A stretch of 44,816 bases of DNA from positions 1-44,816 of the forward strand of contig DVKM01000046.1 of assembly GCA_018716015.1 (NCBI GenBank), written 5' to 3'. The stretch is from Candidatus Enterenecus stercoripullorum (lineage in GTDB: Bacteria > Bacillota > Clostridia > Oscillospirales > Oscillospiraceae). Made by a program: the position numbers and the translations under genes. The notes beneath the pieces are model-generated. The model saw only the letters and a list, made by a program, of their open reading frames with translations, had not been told where the DNA came from and searched no databases. Below, piece after piece: positions 24,700 to 32,812 of this stretch (positions are counted from its first letter, which is position 1; each line of letters starts with the position of its first letter).

Positions 24700-24897
24700 T
24701 TACCTCCACATGGCGCTCTCCTTGGGCATGAGCAGCGCCGCGATGACATAGACCCACAGGGACAGACCCCCAACGAAAACGAGGGCCGCAGTGATCAGCC
24801 GGACTACAGTGGGGTCCACGCCCAGATAGCGGGCGATGCCGCCGCATACGCCGCACAAAACGGCGTCCGAGCTGGTGGTGCGATAGAGGCGTTTCAT
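24700..24897 (-). CDS. PspC-domain protein
   Basis: 65 residues, a single PspC domain. The N-terminal GVCGGIARYLGVDPTVVRL is the family signature and a hydrophobic helix follows (about 35-57, LITAALVFVGGLSLWVYVI). PspC proteins sense or respond to envelope stress. The ATG at 24897 fits the domain; a GTG 12 bases upstream is an alternative and neither has a good ribosome binding site. It follows the DUF4097 gene by 134 bases, and the PadR-DUF4097-PspC order is recurrent in Firmicutes. Confidence 0.9.
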   Translation of the reverse strand: MKRLYRTTSSDAVLCGVCGGIARYLGVDPTVVRLITAALVFVGGLSLWVYVIAALLMPKESAMWR

Positions 24898-25031
24898 AGA
24901 GATTCCCACTTTCTTTCAAACTATCTGAGGTTATTTCTTCTTTTGGCCCCGGAGGAAAGGGTGAGCGCGGTGCACAGGATACCGCGGCGATGGCAAACCA
25001 CAGGGCGAGGGCATGCAGTTTTACCTCTCCC

Positions 25032-26630
25032 TTAATATTTATACAGGTGCAGGTTGCCGCTGATGCTGGAAACCCGGTAGGAGGGGACGTTCCCGCCGGA
25101 GGCCTCATCCTTACGGTAGGTGAAGGTGTTGCTCCGGCCGTCCATGCTGCCCACAAAGAAATCGGACTGGAACCGGCCGCTGGTGGTTTTGAAATGGACG
25201 CAGAAAGGGCCGACGTCCGGGATACGGGCCTGGCAGTCCCCGGACTTGGAGGAAAGTTCCATGCGCTGGGGCAGCTGGGTGCTCTCCACCCGGATGTTGC
25301 CGCTGGTGGAGGAACAGCGGGCGCTGTCGGCCACCGCGCCGGCCACCTCCACCTCGCCGCTCATACTGGTGGCCTGGAGCTGGCCCAACTGGCCGCTGAG
25401 CATGATATCGCCGCTGACGGTCTGGAACTGGGCCTGCTGAGCAGACCCCTCCCAGTCTATGTCGCCGCTGACACTTTTGCATGACAGCCTCTCCACCCGG
25501 GACAGCTGGCCGTGGAAGGTGAGGTCGCCGCTGACGGTCTCTGCCTGTATTTCACCGGCGCAGCCCTCCCAGTTCAGATCTCCGCTGGAGGAGCGGAAGC
25601 AGAACTGCTCGCACTGGGGCAGGCGGCCGTCCAGGTCGCCGCTGGCGGTCTTGACGGACACCAGGCCCAGGGCCACATCCCCGGAAATCCCCACATCACC
25701 GGCGGCGGTGGACACCTGGATAAACTTCCAGAAGCGGCGGGGAAGGCGCAAGTTGACGTCGGCGCAGTACAGCCCCCGGCGGAAGAAGAAGGAGGAGCTG
25801 GCGGTCTGGCTGTTCTGTCGGATGGTGAGCACACCGTCGTGGGAGCGGAAGGCCTCTAGCTGCTCTACATCGCCGCCGATGACCACGTCCCCGTCCTCCT
25901 CCTCGGTGAGGTGGATGGTCACATCGCCGGATACCTGAACGTCCAGGCCGGTGAGCGCCTCGCCATAGACAGGCTCATCCAGGGGGACGGGTACGCCGCC
26001 ATCCTCACCGCCCTTGGGCTTGCCCCACTGGGCGTAAAAGCCGCCCCGGTCTTTGTCATAGCCGGCGGTAAACTGCCAGCTGTGGGAACTGCCGCTAGGC
26101 TCCCGCTCCTGCTCGGGGGCGCCGGTGGATTCCCCTCCATCGGCCTGGCCCGGATTTATGGTGCCTTCCATCACATCCCTTGCCTTTTGAAAGGCCTGGC
26201 CCACCTTTTCCCTGGCCTCTTTGGCGATGTCGTCGGCGGACACGCCCAGGCTGTTTTCCGCCATGTCCTTGGCGTCTTTCAGGGCGCTTTTGGCTTTGCC
26301 CAGAGCTCCCTTGACGATCTCCTCCACATTCTTGAGGAGATCCTCCAGCTGGCCGCTGTCCCCCTGTCCGGGGCGGAGCACCAGCTCGGGCAGGGACTCA
26401 TCGGGCTTGAGGCTGTTGAGGTACTCCACCAGTTCGCCGGTGTCTCCCAGGCAGTCCAGCGCCTGCCGATAGGCCGCCTCCTGAGAGGTGCCGGAAGCGG
26501 TCAGGTCCAGGTAACGCTGGTAGAGATTGTCCGATAACTCCTCGATGACCTCGGATTTTGCGGCGCTGGGGGAAGCGGCGCCCAGGGCGGCGGTCACCGC
26601 GCTTGTAAACTTCTGCTGCATTTCATTCAT
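25032..26630 (-). CDS. DUF4097 beta-repeat protein with DUF1700-like N-terminus
   Basis: 532 residues. Residues 1-75 resemble the helical DUF1700/HAAS domain found beside PadR regulators (SEVIEELSDNLYQRYLDLTA and AYRQALDCLGDTGELV). Residues 90-170 are amphipathic helix. From about 225 a DUF4097 parallel beta-solenoid carries about twelve turns, each with an SGD-like corner (ISGDV, ASGDLDG, SSGDLNWEG, VSGDLTFHG, VSGDIDWEG, VSGDIMLSG, SGEVEVAG, SGNIRVES and so on). No signal peptide or transmembrane helix is seen, so it should be cytosolic or peripheral. It starts six bases after padR and is co-transcribed with it. No enzymatic role is known. Confidence 0.88.
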   Translation of the reverse strand: MNEMQQKFTSAVTAALGAASPSAAKSEVIEELSDNLYQRYLDLTASGTSQEAAYRQALDCLGDTGELVEYLNSLKPDESLPELVLRPGQGDSGQLEDLLKNVEEIVKGALGKAKSALKDAKDMAENSLGVSADDIAKEAREKVGQAFQKARDVMEGTINPGQADGGESTGAPEQEREPSGSSHSWQFTAGYDKDRGGFYAQWGKPKGGEDGGVPVPLDEPVYGEALTGLDVQVSGDVTIHLTEEEDGDVVIGGDVEQLEAFRSHDGVLTIRQNSQTASSSFFFRRGLYCADVNLRLPRRFWKFIQVSTAAGDVGISGDVALGLVSVKTASGDLDGRLPQCEQFCFRSSSGDLNWEGCAGEIQAETVSGDLTFHGQLSRVERLSCKSVSGDIDWEGSAQQAQFQTVSGDIMLSGQLGQLQATSMSGEVEVAGAVADSARCSSTSGNIRVESTQLPQRMELSSKSGDCQARIPDVGPFCVHFKTTSGRFQSDFFVGSMDGRSNTFTYRKDEASGGNVPSYRVSSISGNLHLYKY

Positions 26631-26636
26631 GACGGT

Positions 26637-26972
26637 TCAGTCCTCCTCAATAGAAATCAGAGTATCCAGCAGGGCCCGGGTGTTCTCCCATTCCCGGATG
26701 TTTTTCTCCCATTGCCTTCGCCCCGCGTCGGTAATGGAATAGTAGCGGCGCCGGGCGCCCGGGCCGTCCTGCCCCCAGTAGGAGGTGATCAGACCGTTTT
26801 GCTCCAGCCGCTTGAAGGCGGTGTATAAGGTCGCTTCCTTAAATCCATACTGCCCATGGGTGCGCTGCTGAATATTTTTATTGATCTCATAACCATAGTT
26901 GTCTGCGCGCATGAGCTGTGTTAAAATAATTGTGTCTGTGTGCCCGCGCAGAGTATCTGCGGAAATGGACAT
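26637..26972 (-). CDS. PadR-family transcriptional regulator
   Basis: 111 residues. The winged helix contains ADNYGYEINKNIQQRTHG, FKEATLYTAFKRLEQNGLI and a wing RRRYYSITDAGRRQW, the PadR signature, then a short C-terminal dimerisation helix. PadR proteins are usually repressors of adjacent operons, responding to small molecules or envelope stress. AAAGGAGG lies before the ATG. The gene is second in an operon with a 47-residue protein, DUF4097 and PspC; the two dyads at 27164-27228 are likely its operators. Confidence 0.92.
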   Translation of the reverse strand: MSISADTLRGHTDTIILTQLMRADNYGYEINKNIQQRTHGQYGFKEATLYTAFKRLEQNGLITSYWGQDGPGARRRYYSITDAGRRQWEKNIREWENTRALLDTLISIEED

Positions 26973-26990
26973 GTGGCATTGCCTCCTTTC

Positions 26991-27134
26991 TCAACCGAAA
27001 AAGTGCGTTCTCTGGTACCAGATGGCTTCACTGAGATAAAAGGGCTCCCCAGGCTGTGGCCTCTTGCGGCGCGTGTGGGGCCGGCGCTCCACAGATTGGA
27101 GCTTGGGGTCCGGATAACGCGGGTGCCGGTTCAT
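26991..27134 (-). CDS. 47-residue basic protein of unknown function
   Basis: Starts MNRHPRYPDPKLQSVERRPH and ends QRTHFFG. GGGAGG lies seven bases before the ATG at 27134, and the gene begins about 55 bases after the predicted operon start. The N-terminal half is rich in Arg, His and Pro; the C-terminal half has aromatic residues. Its stop overlaps the ribosome binding site region of padR, so it may act as a leader peptide coupling padR translation, or be a real small protein. I do not recognise a family. Confidence 0.6.
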   Translation of the reverse strand: MNRHPRYPDPKLQSVERRPHTRRKRPQPGEPFYLSEAIWYQRTHFFG

Positions 27135-27163
27135 GACGCAACCTCCCTCTCTCATATTAGATA

Positions 27164-27228
27164 TACTTCGCTTGCCGAAGTAATTTATGGGAAAAGCATA
27201 GCACAAGATACTTCGCGTGTCAAGGTAT
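27164..27228 (-). promoter_or_regulatory. Promoter of the PadR operon with two operator-like dyads
   Basis: On the minus strand TTGACA (27218-27223), 17 bp, TATGCT (27195-27200) with extended TG: a strong promoter. A perfect dyad TACTTCG-N5-CGAAGTA (27164-27182) lies just downstream of the start, and a related imperfect dyad ATACTTCG-N5-CAAGGTAT (27208-27228) covers the -35. The shared half-site ATACTTCG points to one regulator, most simply PadR. Confidence 0.82.
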
Positions 27229-27287
27229 TTCAGAAAAAATTTATCTGTCTTTGGTTTGGCCGAAGATGGTGAAAGGAAGAGATTACG

Positions 27288-28121
27288 ATGAGCGAATGTA
27301 CCCATGATTGCTCCTCCTGCAGCGCCAGCTGTGGGGAGCGGCGGGAGCCCCAGGACCTGCGCAAGCCGGCCAACGCGCTCTCCAACATCAAAAAGGTGAT
27401 TGCGGTGGTCAGCGGCAAAGGGGGCGTGGGCAAATCCACCGTCACCTGCTCCCTGGCCTCGGCCATGGCTGCCCGTGGGAAAAAGGTGGGCGTGCTGGAC
27501 GCGGACATCACCGGCCCCTCGGTGCCCAGAGCCTTCGGCATCCACAAACGGGCCGCGGGCAGCGAGCTGGGGCTTCTCCCGGCGGTGAGCAAGGGCGGTG
27601 TGGAGCTGATGAGCCTAAACCTGCTCACCGAGCGGGAGACCGACCCGGTGGTCTGGCGCGGCCCGGTGATTGCCGGGGCGGTGCAGCAGTTCTGGACGGA
27701 TGTGGTGTGGGGGGAGTTGGACTACCTGTTTGTGGATATGCCCCCTGGGACGGGGGATGTGCCCCTGACGGTGTTCCAGTCCCTGCCTGTGGACGGGGCC
27801 ATTGTGGTGACTGCGCCCCAGACCTTAGTGGGAATGATCGTCACCAAGGCGGTGCGGATGGCGGAGATGATGGATATCCCGGTGCTGGGCCTGGTGGAGA
27901 ATTACAGCTATTTCCGGTGCCCGGACTGCGGTGGCCAGCACCCTATCTTTGGGGAGAGCACCATCGACGCGCTGGGGGCTCAGCTGTCTCTGCCGGTGCT
28001 GGCCAAGCTGCCGCTGGATCCGGCGTTGTCCCGGGCAATGGATGAGGGACGGCTGGAGGAATACAGCCCCAACCCCTTGACGGATGTGGCGGCCGCCCTG
28101 GAGGAAAAATACAGGACCTGA
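27288..28121 (+). CDS. mrp: Mrp/NBP35-type Fe-S cluster carrier ATPase
   Basis: 277 residues, a P-loop ATPase of the MinD/Mrp class that carries or helps assemble Fe-S clusters. The N-terminus has CTHDCSSCSASCG, a short cysteine patch. The deviant Walker A is SGKGGVGKST (about 42-51), then DADITGPS, and MPPGTGD. A CPDCGG pair (about 209-214) is the usual cluster-bridging CxxC. It is divergent from the PadR operon. AAAGGAAG lies 9-11 bases before the ATG. Confidence 0.93.
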   Translation: MSECTHDCSSCSASCGERREPQDLRKPANALSNIKKVIAVVSGKGGVGKSTVTCSLASAMAARGKKVGVLDADITGPSVPRAFGIHKRAAGSELGLLPAVSKGGVELMSLNLLTERETDPVVWRGPVIAGAVQQFWTDVVWGELDYLFVDMPPGTGDVPLTVFQSLPVDGAIVVTAPQTLVGMIVTKAVRMAEMMDIPVLGLVENYSYFRCPDCGGQHPIFGESTIDALGAQLSLPVLAKLPLDPALSRAMDEGRLEEYSPNPLTDVAAALEEKYRT

Positions 28122-28264
28122 CGGTGGCCAAGGACTTTTTCACCTTGTGGGGGAGGGGGAGACCTGCCACACGAAAGTGGGGGAGCGCCTTCAGATTTTT
28201 CCACGGGAGCAAACCGGCTGTTGTGTATACAGTAGGGAAAGACGGGAGCAGGGAGGCAGACAAA

Positions 28265-29041
28265 ATGAATCGAGAAACACTGGCCGCGAGCGTGGCCGGA
28301 ACGGCTGCGCAGCTGCGCATGCAGCTGGCCGACCTGACGGCGGCCAGCCAGATGCTGGAGCGGACGGCCGACGGGGAAAAGGCCTGCGCCTATCTGGCGG
28401 TGCTCAATCAGAGTATCTGTCGGATGCTGCGCACGGTAGGGCAGATGGAGCTACTAAACCGGCTGACCGACGAGGATGAGCTGCGCACCTTTCCCGCGCC
28501 CACGGATCTGGGACCTTGGACTAGGGAGCTGGCAGAACGGGTCCGGGGGATTTTGCGGGGGGGCCGGGTATCCCTGGACTATCAGGGGCCGGAGATCCTG
28601 CTGGCAAATGTGGACCAGGGGCTGGTGAAGCAGATGCTGCTGGAGCTGATCGCCGCCGTGGCCCAACCGGGAGGCGAGGTGGTGCTGACCCTGGCGCAAC
28701 GGGAGGAAAACGCCTGCTTCACCGTGCGTGGGGTCGGGACACAGATCCCCGCAGGAGAGCTGGCTCGGATGCTGGACCGCCCGGGGGGGACCTTGCCCAA
28801 GCGCTGGGAGGTCCCCCTGGCCCGGCAGATCGCGGAACTTCACGCGGGCAGTTTGGTGGCGGAGACGGCGGCCGGAGGCCGGGTTTCTCTGGTGGCCATC
28901 CTGCCGCTGCGGCTGGGCATGCCCGCCGGCCATATGGAAAGCCCTGCCCTGCCCTATGACGCGGGCGGATTTCGGGATGAGCTGGTGGCCTTCAGCGATA
29001 TTCTCCCCGCCCAGGTGTTTTCTCCGGAAGCCTTGGGGTGA
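28265..29041 (+). CDS. Degenerate histidine-kinase-like protein
   Basis: 258 residues, resembling the cytosolic half of a sensor kinase. A helical segment (about 1-85, with LNQSICRMLRTVGQMELLNRL) looks like a dimerisation helix but has no phospho-accepting His. A GHKL/HATPase-like region follows (about 115-235), but the N-box (KQMLLELIAAVAQ) lacks its Asn, the G1 box (VRGVGTQIP, expected DxGxG) lacks its Asp, and the G2 box is poor. It is therefore probably not an active kinase. GGGAGG lies eight bases before the ATG at 28265; the frame is open upstream but unsupported. A perfect terminator follows. Confidence 0.7.
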   Translation: MNRETLAASVAGTAAQLRMQLADLTAASQMLERTADGEKACAYLAVLNQSICRMLRTVGQMELLNRLTDEDELRTFPAPTDLGPWTRELAERVRGILRGGRVSLDYQGPEILLANVDQGLVKQMLLELIAAVAQPGGEVVLTLAQREENACFTVRGVGTQIPAGELARMLDRPGGTLPKRWEVPLARQIAELHAGSLVAETAAGGRVSLVAILPLRLGMPAGHMESPALPYDAGGFRDELVAFSDILPAQVFSPEALG

Positions 29042-29074
29042 GGGGAAGTCCGGATTGTATGATGATACAAACGC

Positions 29075-29110
29075 GTACCGGCGGACCAGAAAGTCCGCCG
29101 GTACTTTTTC
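29075..29110 (+). terminator. Rho-independent terminator
   Basis: A perfect 12-bp stem (29075-29086 with 29093-29104) followed by five T. It ends the mrp/kinase-like run and lies against the integrase 3' end. Confidence 0.92.
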
Positions 29111-29121
29111 TCGCGCGGCGC

Positions 29122-30219
29122 TTAGCCGGGAGAGCGGCGGCCCTTGTTGGGCCGGTCCGGCATCTGATTGGACGCCCTTGGGGCCGGAATGGCGGCGGCT
29201 ACGGCAGACAGCACCTCGCCATGGGTGAGGTCGAACAGGTGAGTGTAGATGCGCTGGGTGACGGCGGGGCTGCTGTGCCCCATGGCCCGGCTGATCTGAT
29301 ACATGGGCACCCGGGCATTGCTGGCCATGCTGGCAAAGGTGTGGCGCAGCCCGTGCAGGGTAATGGGGGGAAGACCGCGGGCGGCGGCAAACCGGGTGAA
29401 GGTGGTGGTCAGGGAATTGGGGTGCCAGGGGCGGCGCCGGGTGTCGAGCACAAGATAATCGTCGGGGCCGCACAAATGTCCCTGCTGGGCCCGTGTGCGG
29501 TACACCTGCCGGAGAAGGGGCAGCAGGCCCGGTAGGGAGCGGATGGATAGGGTCCGTCTGCTGCTGGCAGTCTTTGGCTGTTTGACCACGATCTGATGGC
29601 CGGCGGTGGTGCGCGCCTGGCGCACAAAGATGAGTCCGCTTTGCAGATCCACGTCCCGCCAGCGCAGGCCCAGAATTTCGCCCCGGCGCAGCCCCAGGCA
29701 GCAGGCCAGGCGGACGGGCAGCTCCAGCGGGTGGCCCTCTACTAGGACAAGCAGCTGCGCCACCTGCTCCGGAGTGTAGTAATGGGAACCGCCGGGCACA
29801 GTTCCCGGCGGCGTGGCCCGGCGCACCGGGTTGTCCGGGATGGCGCCCTGGCGATAGGCCTGGCGGAGGCTAGTGTGCAAAAGGATGTGATGCTTGTATA
29901 TTGTGTTGGGGGACAGCTGTTTCTCGCTGGCCAGCCACTGATAATAGCTGTCGATCATGGTGGCAGTGAGCTGCCCGAGGCAGACCTGCCCCAGGGCGGG
30001 GATCAGGTGATTTTCCACGATGTTGGAGTAGCAGTAGACTGTGGTGCGAGCGCGGTGGGGAACCACCCAATGAGACAGCCAGTATCGCAGCCATCGGGAC
30101 AGGGTGAACTCCACCCCCACCTGGAGCGGGGCGGGGACGTCCAGAGGAAAACCCACCGGAGGGGAGCCGGGCAAGGGGCGCAGTGTGATGCGGGAGGAGA
30201 GGGACGCAGGCTGGGACAT
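29122..30219 (-). CDS. Tyrosine recombinase / phage-type integrase
   Basis: 365 residues. An N-terminal core-binding domain (about 35-135, FTLSRWLRYWLSHWVV and TATMIDSYYQWLASEK) is followed by a complete catalytic domain: Arg178 in GLRRGEILGLRW, Lys216 in PKTASS, His289-x-x-Arg292 in LHGLRHTF, His315 in MGHSSPAV, and Tyr325 in RIYTHLFD. All residues needed for activity are present. AAAGGAG precedes the ATG at 30219; the longer frame to 30612 has no start support. Its codon use is like the neighbours and no other phage or conjugation gene is near, so it is either a domesticated recombinase or the last part of a lost element. Confidence 0.9.
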   Translation of the reverse strand: MSQPASLSSRITLRPLPGSPPVGFPLDVPAPLQVGVEFTLSRWLRYWLSHWVVPHRARTTVYCYSNIVENHLIPALGQVCLGQLTATMIDSYYQWLASEKQLSPNTIYKHHILLHTSLRQAYRQGAIPDNPVRRATPPGTVPGGSHYYTPEQVAQLLVLVEGHPLELPVRLACCLGLRRGEILGLRWRDVDLQSGLIFVRQARTTAGHQIVVKQPKTASSRRTLSIRSLPGLLPLLRQVYRTRAQQGHLCGPDDYLVLDTRRRPWHPNSLTTTFTRFAAARGLPPITLHGLRHTFASMASNARVPMYQISRAMGHSSPAVTQRIYTHLFDLTHGEVLSAVAAAIPAPRASNQMPDRPNKGRRSPG

Positions 30220-30494
30220 GAACAAACACTCCTTTACTGAGAAAAGTTTTAACGCTGTCCTGTAACAGACGCCATGCTGAAATGGTAGCTGCAAACCCCG
30301 ACAGAAAACAAGGGGAATCCGCTTTTTTGTAAAAATTCCGCCGGAACACAGCGCCTTGGGAGGTCCTGCCCGCCGCCCAGGTAACCGCAGCGCCCCATGG
30401 CGCGGCGGGGAAGGGGGACGACCCCAAAACGGGCGGGGGCTGGGCATCGCCCGCAAACATCCTTGCGAAAAGGGGGAGAATCCTCCGCTTCCCC
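30220..30494. other. Gene-free stretch upstream of the recombinase
   Basis: About 275 bases with no supported gene. A 10-bp hairpin with one mismatch lies at 30385-30408 around CCAT. No convincing recombinase promoter and no obvious attachment-site repeat was seen by eye. Confidence 0.5.
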
Positions 30495-30523
30495 TTGACT
30501 TTCCAGCCCTTTGGCAATAAAAT
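30495..30523 (+). promoter_or_regulatory. Promoter of proS
   Basis: TTGACT (30495-30500), 17 bp, TAAAAT (30518-30523). The leader of about 75 bases is too short for a T-box and has none. Confidence 0.85.
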
Positions 30524-30605
30524 ATAAACTCACAGAAATTCGGGCTGTGCCCTTGCTTTGCCGCCAAAAGGCGGGAGGGGTAGGCCGTTAAAGGAATGAA
30601 TCGAT

Positions 30606-32048
30606 ATGGCACAAGAGAAAAGTAAACAGGTCAGCCAGATTACGGATATGGAGGTGGACTTTGCCCAGTGGTTCACCGACGTGTGCCGGAAGGCGGAACT
30701 CATCGACTACTCCTCCATCAAGGGCATGTTCATCTACCGCCCCTACGGCTACGCCATCTGGGAGAACTTCCAGAAGATCCTGGACGAGAAGTTTAAGGAA
30801 ACCGGCCACGAGAACGTGTACCTACCCGTGCTGATCCCCGAGTCCCTGCTCCAGAAGGAGAAGGACCACGTGGAGGGCTTCGCCCCCGAGTGCGCCTGGG
30901 TCACCTATGGCGGCAGCGAAAAGCTGGAGGAGCGCTACTGCATCCGCCCCACCTCCGAGACCCTGTTCTGCGAGCACTATGCCCACATCATCCACTCCCA
31001 CCGGGATTTACCCAAGCTGTATAACCAGTGGTGCTCCGTGCTGCGCTGGGAGAAAACCAGCCGGCCCTTTCTGCGCCACCGGGAGTTTTTGTGGCAGGAG
31101 GGCCACACCATGCACGCCACCGCCGAGGAGGCCATGGAGGAGACGCTGCGGATGTTCAACATCTACGCCGACTTCTGCGAGAACTACCTGGCCATGCCGG
31201 TGGTCAAGGGCCGCAAGACGGATAAGGAGAAGTTCTCCGGGGCGGAGGCCACCTATACCGTGGAGTGTATGATGCACGATAAGAAGGCCCTTCAGGCGGG
31301 GACCAGCCACTACTTCGGCGACGGCTTTGCCAAGGCCTTTGACATCACTTTCACCGGCAAGGATAACCAGCTCCACCATCCCTTCCAGACCAGCTGGGGG
31401 GTGTCCACCCGGCTCATTGGCGGGGTCATCATGACCCACGGCGACAACAACGGCCTGGTGCTGCCCCCCCGCATCGCCCCCATTCAGGTCATCGTCATTC
31501 CCGTGGCCCAGCACAAGGAAGGGGTCATCCAGGCCAACGAGGCGGTTTTGGAGCGGCTGAAGAAGGCGGGCTTCCGGGTGAAAATGGACGCCTCGGACAA
31601 CACCCCCGGCTGGAAGTTCGCCGAGTACGAGATGAAGGGCGTGCCCCTGCGCCTGGAGCTGGGCCCCAAGGACATAGAGAAAAACCAGTGCGTGCTGGTG
31701 CGCCGGGACAACGGGGAGAAGGTTTTCACCTCCCTGGACGGCATCGAGCAGACTGTGGCGGAGATGCTGGAGGCGGTGCAGCAGGGCCTGTACGACAAGG
31801 CCAGGAAAAACCTGGACGACAACACCTACCCCTGCGCCACCCTGAAGGAGGTCAAGGAGAAAATGTCCGCCCGGAGCGGCTTTGCCAAGACCATGTGGTG
31901 CGGCGATCTGGAGTGCGAGCTGCGCATGAAGGAGGAGGCCGGGGTCTCCTCCCGGTGCATTCCCCTGGAGCAGGAACACCTGGGCGACGTGTGCGCCTGC
32001 TGCGGCAAACCTGCCAAGCACATGGTGTACTGGGGCGTGTCCTATTGA
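30606..32048 (+). CDS. proS: Prolyl-tRNA synthetase, type 3 (archaeal/eukaryote-like)
   Basis: 480 residues; charges tRNA-Pro. Class II motifs: [14 protein letters not shown] (motif 1 region, near 43-56), [21 protein letters not shown] (motif 2, about 145-165), and [18 protein letters not shown] (motif 3, about 262-280). The anticodon domain begins near 290, and a C-terminal zinc domain has CGDLEC and CACCGK cysteines and ends in the characteristic Tyr. There is no INS editing domain, as expected for this type. Confidence 0.96.
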   Translation: MAQEKSKQVSQITDMEVDFAQWFTDVCRKAELIDYSSIKGMFIYRPYGYAIWENFQKILDEKFKETGHENVYLPVLIPESLLQKEKDHVEGFAPECAWVTYGGSEKLEERYCIRPTSETLFCEHYAHIIHSHRDLPKLYNQWCSVLRWEKTSRPFLRHREFLWQEGHTMHATAEEAMEETLRMFNIYADFCENYLAMPVVKGRKTDKEKFSGAEATYTVECMMHDKKALQAGTSHYFGDGFAKAFDITFTGKDNQLHHPFQTSWGVSTRLIGGVIMTHGDNNGLVLPPRIAPIQVIVIPVAQHKEGVIQANEAVLERLKKAGFRVKMDASDNTPGWKFAEYEMKGVPLRLELGPKDIEKNQCVLVRRDNGEKVFTSLDGIEQTVAEMLEAVQQGLYDKARKNLDDNTYPCATLKEVKEKMSARSGFAKTMWCGDLECELRMKEEAGVSSRCIPLEQEHLGDVCACCGKPAKHMVYWGVSY

Positions 32049-32173
32049 GGGCGCTGTCTGCATAAGGCGGCGGTCCATTGCAGGGCCTGGCAGCGTTATG
32101 CCGGGCCCTGACCTTTTCCCGCCCCCCGCCTTTTCCCGGGAAAGGGGCGAGGCATAGGAGGGAAAAAGCTGAG

Positions 32174-32689
32174 ATGACAGTAATCTTTGGAACAGGCGGC
32201 GGGGATGGGCGGTCCTTGTCCCGGCCGCTGTTGCGCCGGGCGGCCGAGTTGACCTGGGGCTGGAGTGGAGAGCTTGTGCTGGAGCGCAGCCCCCGGGGCA
32301 AACCTTACTTTGCCGGCAGGACAAACCGGTGGCTTTCCCTCTCCCACAGCGGCGGTTTTGCCCTGTGTGCTTTATCCGATGATGGTCCGGTGGGGGTGGA
32401 TATCGAAATGGTGCGGCCCCACCGGGCCAACCTCCCGGACTATGTGCTGTCCCCGGAGGAAAAGGCACGGTTCGACGGCAGCTGGGAGGACTTCGCCCGG
32501 TTGTGGACCCTGAAGGAAAGCTGGTGTAAGATGCAGGATGTTTCCCTCTATCCGCCCCGGGAAGTTGTCACTCCGCCCGGCTGCCCCCACCGCAGCTATG
32601 GGGGGGCGGACTGGCGGGCGGCGGTGTGCTGCCAGGGGGTTGCGCCCGAGGAGATCCGGTGGGTATGGCTGGAGGAAGGACAGGCGTAA
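32174..32689 (+). CDS. 4'-phosphopantetheinyl transferase, Sfp type
   Basis: 171 residues, short for the Sfp group (usually 210-240). Sfp-type enzymes attach the phosphopantetheine arm of CoA to carrier proteins. Metal-binding VGVDIEM (Asp76, Glu78) and WTLKESWCK (Glu115, Lys119) are intact, and LSLSHSGGFALCAL matches the substrate-binding loop. GGAGGG lies 11-12 bases before the ATG at 32174. No carrier-protein, NRPS or PKS gene is near, so a general role or action on a distant partner is likely. Confidence 0.88.
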   Translation: MTVIFGTGGGDGRSLSRPLLRRAAELTWGWSGELVLERSPRGKPYFAGRTNRWLSLSHSGGFALCALSDDGPVGVDIEMVRPHRANLPDYVLSPEEKARFDGSWEDFARLWTLKESWCKMQDVSLYPPREVVTPPGCPHRSYGGADWRAAVCCQGVAPEEIRWVWLEEGQA

Positions 32690-32706
32690 GGGATTCTTGA
32701 AGGAAC

Positions 32707-32762
32707 CTTAAGCAAACTTTAAGAGAAATCTCCGGGAAAATCTAAGAATCACGGCCTATAAT
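32707..32762 (+). promoter_or_regulatory. OmpR-type direct repeats before an activator-dependent promoter
   Basis: TTAAG at 32708-32712 and again at 32719-32723 (11-bp period), and a related CTAAG at 32742-32746, lie before TATAAT at 32757-32762. The -35 at the right distance (GGGAAA) is not consensus. The spacing fits an OmpR/PhoB-family response regulator acting as activator. The regulator is not in this window. Confidence 0.6.
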
Positions 32763-32812
32763 CAAACTCGAAGCTGGACGAGAGCGCGTCATCGTCACGA
32801 GGAGGTTGTACC

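Noticed and set aside
25032-26630. Repeats in the DUF4097 gene as a possible DNA repeat array or CRISPR
   Set aside because: The regularity is in the protein (SGD corners); the DNA units differ and the spacing is not fixed.
28124-28264. 47-codon N-terminal extension of the kinase-like protein
   Set aside because: A ribosome binding site fits the ATG at 28265, and the extension is basic with no domain.
30220-30612. 131-residue N-terminal extension of the recombinase
   Set aside because: The good ribosome binding site before 30219 and the lack of any domain in the extension argue against it; it would also overlap the proS start.
32174-32689. Start of a non-ribosomal peptide or polyketide cluster
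   Set aside because: Only the transferase is present; the neighbours are proS and a lipid glycosyltransferase.
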